Below, piece by piece: positions 1 to 5,220 of a stretch of DNA of 7,225 nt. Source of the stretch: Deltaproteobacteria bacterium (GTDB lineage: Bacteria > UBA10199 > SBBF01); assembly GCA_016207765.1 (NCBI GenBank), contig JACQOY010000117.1:1-7225 (forward strand). The letters are read 5' to 3'. Each line of letters opens with the position of its first letter. Within the stretch, counting starts at the first letter, position 1. The position numbers and the translations under genes are program-made. The notes beneath the pieces are model-generated. The model was not told where the DNA came from and did no database searches. It saw only the letters and a list, made by a program, of their open reading frames with translations.

Positions 1-108
1 CGTTATTCCTTCACCAAGCCCTCGCGGAATTACACAGCAAACACCCCTCCTCTCATGTTCCCGGAAAATAAAGAAAATATTTAAAGCCTAAAACGGAGAA
101 TGTCAAAA

Positions 109-132
109 AAAATCAACCGGCATTTTGATTTT
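109..132. terminator. Weak AT-rich bidirectional terminator-like hairpin
   Basis: An 8-bp stem (AAAATCAA at 109-116, TTGATTTT at 125-132) encloses an 8-nt loop. It is flanked by an A-run at 105-112, which is a T-run on the minus strand, and by T-rich sequence on the plus strand. It touches the stop codon of the minus-strand peptidase gene, so it could end that transcript. The stem is AT-only apart from one G-C pair at each side of the TCAA core, so its stability is modest. Confidence 0.4.
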
Positions 133-1538
133 TATTTGGCGAGAATGTCCGCCAACTCCTCGTACAAATAAATTGCCGAGCGCACGGCGGACTCCCAATC
201 GGCCAGATTAAGGCTTTCGTTTTCGGCATGGGCGTTGGTGTAGGGGTCTTCGACGCCGATGAGCAGAGCGGGAATGTTGCCAAGCTCCCGGGCAAACGGC
301 TCCACAAAGGGGATGGAGGCGCCGCATCCCATGAAGACCGCATCGCGTCCGTATCCTTTCTTCAAGGCGCGGGCGGCGGCTGAAAACGCGGGATGATCAA
401 TGGAGGTGGTCCACGCGGGGGAGCAACTGACTGTGTGGAAGAAAACAGAAGCCCCCCACGGTGCGGTTTGTTTCAGATAATTGGTCAGGGCGGTGAGCGT
501 TTCTTCCGGATCCATGTCGGGCACAATCCGGATTCCCACACGGGCCCAGGCCGAATTGCAGATGATGTTCCGCGCGTCTTTCCGGGAACTGGCCTGGATG
601 GCATTCACGACGAGAGAGGGTTGACGCCAGAGGAGTTCGAAGGGGTTTTCCCCTTCGTTTGACAGAGGAATATCCCCGATGAGCCCCGCCTGTTTTTCGA
701 GCGGTTCCCCCGTTTTGGGCAGTTTCCCCAGATGACTTCTTTCCGCGGCCGTCAGGGAGCGAACCTTTTTTGTCATTTCCGGAATGGCGATGACCCCTTT
801 TTCATCGACAAGTTGCGAGAGCATTTTGGCCAGCGCCATGGCAGGGTCGGGAATCGGCCCCCCCCACATTCCCGAATGAAGGTCATGTGTCAGTGCGCGA
901 ACCTCCACATCCACCGCCACCAGACCGCGAAGGGAAGTGGTGATGGAGGGAATGCCGCAGTCAAAATTGCTTGTGTCGGTCAGGATAATGGCATCTGCGG
1001 AGAGTTGATCCTTGTATTTGTTCAAAAAGGCGCCCAGGTGTTCACTGCCGGTTTCTTCCTCCCCCTCAACGATGATTTTTACGTTCAAGGGAAGGGCCCC
1101 TTGTCCGGATTTGCCGGAGGCCCTAATCCACGAATCGACTGCCGAGGTGTGAATGATGATTCCCCCTTTGTCATCACCGGTCCCACGGCCATAGAGTCGG
1201 CTGTTTCTTTCCACCGGTTCAAAGGGGGGCGAATCCCAGGCCTCTTCATCTCCTGCCGGCTGAACATCATGGTGGGCATAAAGCAAAACGGTGGGCAAAG
1301 AGGGGGAGATGATCACCTCGCCGAAAACGGCCGGAGGGGCGCCCTTGATTTCCAGAAGCTTGACCGTGTTGAATCCCCGTTTCTTCAAGATCGCCGCGGT
1401 GGCGATGGCGCTGTCGCCCAGGGTTTCGGTGGGAAAACCGGGAAACGAAACGCTGGGGATTCGGACCAGACTTTTCAAGTCTTCGAGATATTCGGCTCTG
1501 TGTTTTAGAAAATAGGCCAAGGTTTTTTCAACATCCAT
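132..1538 (-). CDS. M20 family metallopeptidase (dipeptidase/carboxypeptidase type)
   Basis: A 468-aa protein of the M20/ArgE/DapE/carnosinase-like hydrolase family, expected to be a cytoplasmic di-zinc peptidase cleaving dipeptides or C-terminal residues. All expected active-site elements are visible: YAHHDVQP (metal ligand H89, with D91), GRGTGDDKG (bridging D122), EGEEETGS (general base E161 and ligand E162 by alignment to carnosinase), LTDT (D188), DLHSG (H221, the lid-domain histidine that reaches the partner active site) and NAHAENE (last ligand H437). The catalytic domain is split by a lid/dimerisation domain at about 205-370. Length is normal for the family. There is no signal peptide. 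The ATG at 1536-1538 has no close Shine-Dalgarno sequence; an AAGGA lies about 20 nt upstream. The gene is divergent from gloB across a 63-bp gap that must hold both promoters. The exact substrate cannot be read from sequence. Confidence 0.93.
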   Translation of the reverse strand: MDVEKTLAYFLKHRAEYLEDLKSLVRIPSVSFPGFPTETLGDSAIATAAILKKRGFNTVKLLEIKGAPPAVFGEVIISPSLPTVLLYAHHDVQPAGDEEAWDSPPFEPVERNSRLYGRGTGDDKGGIIIHTSAVDSWIRASGKSGQGALPLNVKIIVEGEEETGSEHLGAFLNKYKDQLSADAIILTDTSNFDCGIPSITTSLRGLVAVDVEVRALTHDLHSGMWGGPIPDPAMALAKMLSQLVDEKGVIAIPEMTKKVRSLTAAERSHLGKLPKTGEPLEKQAGLIGDIPLSNEGENPFELLWRQPSLVVNAIQASSRKDARNIICNSAWARVGIRIVPDMDPEETLTALTNYLKQTAPWGASVFFHTVSCSPAWTTSIDHPAFSAAARALKKGYGRDAVFMGCGASIPFVEPFARELGNIPALLIGVEDPYTNAHAENESLNLADWESAVRSAIYLYEELADILAK

Positions 1539-1601
1539 AGCCGCTAGATATCAGATTGTTGTTTCCTTGCAACCTTCGAGTGGCGTTGATAGAAAACCAC
1601 C

Positions 1602-2438
1602 ATGCGCGTGGTACAAATTCCCACCCTGTTCGACAATTACACCTATCTGGTCATTTGTGAAAAGACCGGCGTCTGCGGCATTGTCGATTCGCCCGATGCG
1701 GAGGCTACTTGGAAGGTGATCCAAAAGGAGGGATGCGATCCGGCGGCCATTCTCTCGACGCATCACCATTTGGATCATGTCGGCGGCAATACCGATCTGG
1801 TCCGTCGGAAAAAAATGGCTGTTTATGGCGGGACAAATGATTCCGGTCGTATTCCCGAACTCACCCGTCCAGTCAAAGAGGGAGATACGGTGCAAGTGGG
1901 GAGCACTGTCTTTAACATTCTGGATATTCCCGGTCACACGCGCGGGCACATTGCGTACGTCGCCATCAATGAAATCCCCTCCCCCCTTGGGGGGGACCCC
2001 ATAAAGAGGGACCATTTACATGGGGGTCAGGGAGAGGGGGCGGTTTTCTGCGGCGACACCCTCTTTGCCGGCGGGTGCGGACGACTGTTTGAAGGGACGC
2101 CTCAGCAGATGGTCGAATCGCTCACCAAACTCAAAAACCTACCCGACGGTACGAAGGTTTATTGCGGCCACGAATATACGCAAAAAAATCTGGAATTCGC
2201 CAAAACCCTCGAGCCAAATAACAAGGCGCTTCAACGGAAATATGAAGAGGTGTTAAAAAAGCGGGAGCGTGGCGAGGCCACGGTTCCAACAACGATTGGG
2301 GAAGAGAAGAGCTACAATCCATTTTTACGATGGGACTCGCCGGAGTTGATTGGAAGTTTGAAAAAAAAGGAGACGGGTTTAAAACAGGATCCGGTGAGCG
2401 TGTTTGCGGCGGTGCGTGCTTTAAAGGATCGATTTTAG
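1602..2438 (+). CDS. gloB: Hydroxyacylglutathione hydrolase (glyoxalase II) with an in-frame repeat-derived insert
   Basis: A 278-aa metallo-beta-lactamase-fold enzyme that hydrolyses S-D-lactoylglutathione to D-lactate and glutathione, the second step of methylglyoxal detoxification in the cytoplasm. The dinuclear metal site is complete: T53-HHHLDH (H54, H56, D58, H59), GHTRGH (H112), CGDTLFAGGCGRLFEGTP (D152) and YCGHEYT (H200). The C-terminal part (KSYNPFLRW, ending in ALKDRF) is the GloB-specific helical, glutathione-binding domain. The family is usually about 250-258 aa; the excess lies between H112 and D152, which are 40 residues apart instead of about 17-24. That stretch is encoded by a GC-rich palindromic sequence (1974-2040). 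Every catalytic residue lies outside the insert. No clear Shine-Dalgarno sequence precedes the ATG. The GloB call is firm; activity of this lengthened form is inferred. Confidence 0.92.
   Translation: MRVVQIPTLFDNYTYLVICEKTGVCGIVDSPDAEATWKVIQKEGCDPAAILSTHHHLDHVGGNTDLVRRKKMAVYGGTNDSGRIPELTRPVKEGDTVQVGSTVFNILDIPGHTRGHIAYVAINEIPSPLGGDPIKRDHLHGGQGEGAVFCGDTLFAGGCGRLFEGTPQQMVESLTKLKNLPDGTKVYCGHEYTQKNLEFAKTLEPNNKALQRKYEEVLKKRERGEATVPTTIGEEKSYNPFLRWDSPELIGSLKKKETGLKQDPVSVFAAVRALKDRF
1974..2040. repeat. GC-rich imperfect palindromic element inside gloB
   Basis: About 67 bp of C-runs followed by matching G-runs. A perfect CCCCCC-TT-GGGGGG hairpin lies at 1981-1994, and GACCCCAT near 1995 pairs with ATGGGGGTC near 2020 with one bulge. 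The outer CCCCT (1976-1980) resembles the complement of the terminal GAGGGG. It differs sharply from the surrounding codon pattern, stays in frame and contains no stop, adding low-complexity residues (about 125-146, including PSPLGG and HGGQGEG). The position matches the length excess over normal GloB proteins. The exact borders are estimates. Confidence 0.65.
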
Positions 2439-2443
2439 GCAAT

Positions 2444-2579
2444 GTGACAGCGGGTGACGCCTTCGGTGTGGCTCCCGATGGCACGCAGGTCGGAGGCAAG
2501 AAATCTGTAATTGGGGTCTGTAGCATTTCGACGACCGAGTAGCAGCGGGAGACCCGCAGGCGGCAGGACCCGCTGTCAC
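2444..2579. repeat. 136-bp element bounded by perfect 12-bp inverted repeats
   Basis: GTGACAGCGGGT (2444-2455) and ACCCGCTGTCAC (2568-2579) are exact reverse complements and enclose the whole gloB-permease gap except a few bases. Smaller hairpins sit inside: ACGCC/GGTGT with a TTC loop at 2457-2469, CTCCCGA/TCGGAG around 2472-2496, and GCGGG-AGA-CCCGC at 2545-2557. This is the build of a non-autonomous, MITE-like or REP-like intergenic element, or of a structured leader RNA for the permease. I recognise no known riboswitch core in it. No convincing target-site duplication flanks it. Confidence 0.6.
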
Positions 2580-2594
2580 GAATTTACCGGTTAT

Positions 2595-4124
2595 ATGACT
2601 CAAAAATTTCCCCTCTTTGTCAAACAGGACTGGGATGGTTTTTTCGGCCTCGCCATCGACAATCTCATCCAGCTTTTGCTGATTGTCATCCTCTGTATCG
2701 ACATCTGCGGCTTTCCCCCCGAGCTTGTCTTCGGCAAAATCCTTCCCGCCGCGGCGTTGTCGATTTTGTTCGGCAACATTTATTACTCCTGGCAGGCGCA
2801 TCAGCTCGCCAAAAAAACCGGCAGATCCGACATCTGCGCCCATCCGTACGGCATCAACACGGTGAGCCTGTTTGGATTTGTCTTTTTTGTGATTCTACCC
2901 GTTTATCAGCAAACCAAAGATTCCAATTTGGCCTGGCGGGTCGGAGTGCTCGCCTGTTTTTTGTCCGCCCTTATCGAAATTGCCTTAAGCTTCTTTGGCG
3001 CCTGGATCCGCAAAGTAACGCCGAGGGCGGCCCTCTTGTCGGCGCTGGCGGGGATTGCCATCACGTTCATTGCAATGGATTTTGCCTTCAAGACCTTTGC
3101 GCGCCCCGTGCTTGCCTTTGTGCCCCTTTTCATCATCCTTCTTACCTACTTTGCCAAAAAGAGGCTTCCCTTCGGCATCCCCGGCGGATTTTACGCCGTG
3201 ACGATCGGCACCATTATTGCCTGGGCCGGGGGATTCATGGATGCCTCAAAGGTCAGTAGCGCGGCAAGTGAGCTGGGATTTTTCTTTCCATCGCCGGCGG
3301 TGACCGATCTCTGGTCGGTCTTGAAGCCGCCGTATCTTTATTCGTATCTTTCCATCATCATTCCGATGGCGCTGTTCAATGTGATCGGATCGCTTCAGAA
3401 TGTGGAATCAGCCGAGGCGGCGGGTGATTCGTATCCGACGCGCAATTGTCTGATCGCCAACGGGATTGGATCGGTGGTCGCCTCCTTTCTGGGAAGCCCC
3501 TTTCCGACAACCATCTACATCGGTCATCCGGGATGGAAAGAGCTGGGGGCGCGGGCGGGGTATTCCGTTTTAAACGGAATTTTCATCACCCTCATCTGTT
3601 TTTTGGGTGCTGTTCGGCTGGTGTTGGCGGTGATGCCGCTGGAGGCGGGGATCGCCATTGTGTTGTGGATTGGCATTATCATCACGGCGCAGGCGTATCA
3701 GGCAACGCCCGCGCGTCATGCCCCGGCGGTGGCGATCGGCCTTGTTCCGGCGCTGGCGGCATGGGGGTTGATGCTTATTCAGGGGACGCTTTCAGAGGTG
3801 GGAGCGACACTGGCGCAGATCGGCGATCAGAATTTCATCCAGACTTATTCTGTCAAAGGTATTGTGGCGCTCAATCAGGGTTTTATTTTTACCTCGATGA
3901 TATGGGCGGCGATTTCGGTCTTTCTCATCGAACATCAATTCAACAAGGCCGTTTATTGGGCGCTTGTCGCGGCGGTCCTTTCATTTTTCGGCGTCATTCA
4001 CGCCTACACCCTTTCGGGAAACGATGTACTCACCCACTACGGCTGGGCCGTCGGTATTCCTTACGCCGTTGGTTATCTGGGGGGCGCGTTTCTCTTTTTC
4101 ATCGCCCGGTATTTTCGCCCTTAA
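2595..4124 (+). CDS. NCS2-type (xanthine/uracil/adenine-like) permease
   Basis: A very hydrophobic 509-aa integral membrane protein with roughly 12-14 membrane segments spread over its whole length, typical in size for the nucleobase-ascorbate transporter (NCS2) family and closest in feel to its AzgA-like branch. Family-like landmarks are an early segment followed by CAHPYGINT (81-89), the acidic stretch NVESAEAAGD (269-278) where NCS2 proteins carry the substrate-binding glutamate (E271 or E274 here), and SPFPTTIYIGHPGWKELGARAGYS (starting at 301), which corresponds to the conserved PPTTSY-type motif before the next membrane segment. It probably imports a purine or pyrimidine by proton symport; the substrate is not readable. 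The frame stays open upstream to 2511, but that part belongs to the inverted-repeat element, so ATG 2595 is preferred even though no Shine-Dalgarno sequence is visible. No purine-pathway gene adjoins it. Confidence 0.82.
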   Translation: MTQKFPLFVKQDWDGFFGLAIDNLIQLLLIVILCIDICGFPPELVFGKILPAAALSILFGNIYYSWQAHQLAKKTGRSDICAHPYGINTVSLFGFVFFVILPVYQQTKDSNLAWRVGVLACFLSALIEIALSFFGAWIRKVTPRAALLSALAGIAITFIAMDFAFKTFARPVLAFVPLFIILLTYFAKKRLPFGIPGGFYAVTIGTIIAWAGGFMDASKVSSAASELGFFFPSPAVTDLWSVLKPPYLYSYLSIIIPMALFNVIGSLQNVESAEAAGDSYPTRNCLIANGIGSVVASFLGSPFPTTIYIGHPGWKELGARAGYSVLNGIFITLICFLGAVRLVLAVMPLEAGIAIVLWIGIIITAQAYQATPARHAPAVAIGLVPALAAWGLMLIQGTLSEVGATLAQIGDQNFIQTYSVKGIVALNQGFIFTSMIWAAISVFLIEHQFNKAVYWALVAAVLSFFGVIHAYTLSGNDVLTHYGWAVGIPYAVGYLGGAFLFFIARYFRP

Positions 4125-4157
4125 TCTTTCCTGCCCGAAAGAAAATAACTAACTGAA

Positions 4158-4173
4158 ATTATTATATAATAAT
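4158..4173. promoter_or_regulatory. 16-bp AT palindrome containing a consensus -10 box
   Basis: A perfect palindrome made only of A and T lies in the gap after the permease. It contains TATAAT on the plus strand at 4165-4170, about 44 nt before the next start codon, and by symmetry on the minus strand too. No recognisable -35 box stands 16-18 bp upstream, so it may be a weak or activator-dependent promoter, a melting or bending site, or chance in an AT-rich gap. Confidence 0.35.
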
Positions 4174-4202
4174 CCACGCAACTTTTTAACAAATACGCCG
4201 AT

Positions 4203-4233
4203 AAAGGAAAGGTATGGCCTATACCTTTCCTTT
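4203..4233 (+). terminator. Perfect 13-bp hairpin over the ribosome binding site and start codon
   Basis: AAAGGAAAGGTAT (4203-4215) pairs perfectly with ATACCTTTCCTTT (4221-4233) around a GGCCT loop, followed by one more T. It has the form of an intrinsic terminator for the upstream permease, with A-rich and T-rich flanks. It also contains the Shine-Dalgarno-like AGGAAAGG and the first two bases of the ATG at 4214, so in RNA it would close the initiation site of the downstream gene. Which role applies cannot be told from sequence alone. Confidence 0.55.
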
Positions 4234-4468
4234 TAACCTCGCCGACGTGTTGGATGAACAATGGATCGGAAAAAAATGGAACGACGTCGCCCCCGGACTA
4301 AAACGGGTGGACGCCGTTTCCGAATCACACGGCGGTTTCGACGCGGAAATCCGCGAACTGGTGGATGAAACGGTCAATGAGTTGGAGGCGCTTTATGAGG
4401 CCGACCTCGACTCGTCGGAGGACAACGGCGGCTACGGGAATGAGGAAGTCCACCGACCTGTCCGCTGA
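4214..4468 (+). CDS. Small acidic hypothetical protein (84 aa)
   Basis: I do not recognise this family. The product is acidic and soluble-looking, without signal peptide or membrane segment. Its N-terminal part is aromatic-rich (YTFPFNLADVLDEQWIGKKW). A likely helix runs from about 43 to 67 (AEIRELVDETVNELEALYEADLD), giving a heptad-like spacing of hydrophobic residues, and the tail is charged and Gly/Asp-rich. A strong AGGAAAGG sits just before the ATG, and an in-frame TAA at 4202 limits the start to 4214 or to a later GTG at 4247 or TTG at 4250. The initiation site lies wholly within a 13-bp hairpin, so translation may be conditional, or one of the later codons may be the true start. It precedes the toxin-like/DUF2283 pair by about 55 bp but resembles no antitoxin I know. 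Confidence 0.55.
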   Translation: MAYTFPFNLADVLDEQWIGKKWNDVAPGLKRVDAVSESHGGFDAEIRELVDETVNELEALYEADLDSSEDNGGYGNEEVHRPVR

Positions 4469-4522
4469 TGAAAAAAGACAAAAAACTTGTTTTCTCATTC
4501 AAAGTGCCCCAGAGTATACTAA

Positions 4523-4735
4523 ATGAAGGAAACCGGATTTACCGGCTATTTTGAAAGGGAGGTCTTGCGCAAGCGGCCTTACCTTAAAAAAGAATGGTGC
4601 GCGAAGATTGTGCAAAATCCGTTGCGTTTTGAGAGGCAGGAAAAAAATCGTTTTCGTTTTTGGGGAACGTTGCCCGAATTCGGAGGACGATTCTTAAGGG
4701 TTGTCACTCTTGACGACAAAGCTGACAATCCATAA
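4523..4735 (+). CDS. Small toxin-like partner of DUF2283, C-terminus apparently frameshifted
   Basis: As read, 70 aa, basic and rich in Arg, Lys and aromatic residues: YFEREVLRKRPYLKKEW, then RFRFWGTLPEFGGRFLRVVTLDD. This pattern belongs to small proteins commonly found just upstream of DUF2283 genes. They resemble DUF4258/RelE-like-fold toxins, but that fold assignment is inference. The last residues (KADNP) do not fit the family. Skipping one base near 4721 gives LTIHNAFFDRGFKP and a stop at 4764-4766, which restores the usual ending and makes the stop overlap the next start as ATGA. The gene is therefore either inactivated by a 1-nt insertion, subject to frameshifting, or affected by a sequencing error. 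A TATACT box lies at 4515-4520, only 2 nt before the ATG, without a good -35; no clear Shine-Dalgarno sequence is seen, so the start is uncertain. Confidence 0.65.
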   Translation: MKETGFTGYFEREVLRKRPYLKKEWCAKIVQNPLRFERQEKNRFRFWGTLPEFGGRFLRVVTLDDKADNP

Positions 4736-4762
4736 CGCTTTTTTTGACCGGGGGTTTAAGCC

Positions 4763-4981
4763 ATGAAACTTCAATATTATCCGGAAACCGATTCCTTATA
4801 TATCGATTTGAATTCAAAACCGGGTTCTGAAAGCAGGGAAATTTCAGCAGGCGTTGTTTTGGATTATGATGAGGAGGGGGACCTGGTTGGGATAGACATA
4901 GACAATGCCAGTCAAAAACTTGATTTAAAAGAGCTGATCTTGAACAAATTGCCCCTCGAATCCCAAACGCTGACGGCATAG
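4763..4981 (+). CDS. DUF2283 domain-containing protein (72 aa), likely antitoxin-type partner
   Basis: A short protein made almost entirely of the DUF2283 domain. The signature is clear: MKLQYYPETDSLYIDL at the N-terminus, then SREISAGVVLDYDEEGDLVGIDIDNAS at about 29-55, followed by a helix (LDLKELILNKLPL). Proteins of this type are small beta-rich domains that often stand directly downstream of a small basic protein, an arrangement suggesting a toxin-antitoxin-like pair; the biochemical role is not established. Here the partner gene lies immediately upstream and, once its apparent frameshift is undone, would overlap this start by ATGA, implying translational coupling. A G-run (4750-4754) 8-12 nt before the ATG may serve as a weak ribosome binding site. 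Confidence 0.85.
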   Translation: MKLQYYPETDSLYIDLNSKPGSESREISAGVVLDYDEEGDLVGIDIDNASQKLDLKELILNKLPLESQTLTA

Positions 4982-5059
4982 CTTGTAACACACCCCCAGC
5001 AACCGCGCCGGCATCCAGAAGATCATTCAAAATAGCGGTTATCCGGTTATCCCCCCTCG

Positions 5060-5077
5060 ACAATCCGGTCGAGTGGA
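5060..5077. other. Small hairpin after DUF2283
   Basis: CTCGAC and GTCGAG form a 6-bp perfect stem with a 6-nt loop (AATCCG). No T-run follows, so it is not a standard intrinsic terminator. It lies in the 239-bp gap between the DUF2283 gene and the regulator gene. Confidence 0.3.
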
Positions 5078-5150
5078 ACACCCTGCCGAGTCCTTATCCC
5101 TTCACCGAGGTGTATGTGGTGTGGGAGGAATAACCGGTTCAAACCGGCAA

Positions 5151-5178
5151 TTCGCGAATATTCGCGAATATTCGCGAA
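5151..5178. promoter_or_regulatory. Triple TTCGCGAA palindrome, probable operator
   Basis: Three TTCGCGAA palindromes start at 5151, 5161 and 5171, exactly 10 bp apart and joined by TA, so the 28-bp block is itself a perfect palindrome and its units fall on the same helix face. It ends 5 bp before the -35 box of the promoter at 5184-5212. The position and dyad symmetry fit cooperative binding of a dimeric regulator, most simply the winged-helix protein encoded just downstream. That binding is inferred. Confidence 0.7.
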
Positions 5179-5183
5179 CAATA

Positions 5184-5212
5184 TTGACTTCCCGAGTCTT
5201 TCCATCTATGCT
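5184..5212 (+). promoter_or_regulatory. Sigma70-type promoter of the AlbA_2/ATPase regulator
   Basis: TTGACT (5184-5189, 5 of 6 to consensus) and TATGCT (5207-5212, 4 of 6 including the key T, A and final T) are separated by exactly 17 bp. Transcription should begin near 5219-5221, which is at the GTG start codon itself and implies a leaderless message. The triple palindrome directly upstream suggests control at this promoter. Confidence 0.65.
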
Positions 5213-5220
5213 GGTGCGGC

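Noticed and set aside
1..90. Possible C-terminal end of a plus-strand gene entering from the left edge
   Set aside because: All three plus frames are open for the first 68 bases or more (stops at 69, 82 and 88), so none can be preferred and no family is recognisable.
732..1508. Long 258-aa plus-strand frame within the peptidase gene
   Set aside because: It is an antisense shadow of a complete M20 peptidase with all active-site motifs; its translation is low in hydrophobic patterning and has no family features.
2439..2594. Purine, guanidine, cobalamin or SAM riboswitch upstream of the permease
   Set aside because: The conserved core sequences of these classes were looked for by eye and not found; the region is better described as an inverted-repeat element.
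2421..2843. 140-aa minus-strand frame across the inverted-repeat element and permease start
   Set aside because: It crosses a non-coding structured repeat and is antisense to the permease; it has no recognisable domain.
3446..4156. 236-aa plus-strand frame within the permease
   Set aside because: It is an out-of-frame shadow, rich in Gly, Arg, His and Cys, over a coherent membrane protein.
4468..4554. 28-codon frame starting at the TGATG overlap with the end of the 84-aa gene
   Set aside because: The stop-start overlap is attractive, but the peptide is very short, has no ribosome binding site of its own and runs out of frame into the toxin-like gene.
5036..5051. Tandem CGGTTATC duplication
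   Set aside because: Only two 8-bp units with no further copies or symmetry; probably incidental.
5151..5180. CRISPR-like repeat array
   Set aside because: The units are 8-10 bp and directly adjacent with a TA joint, without spacers, so they fit an operator and not a CRISPR.
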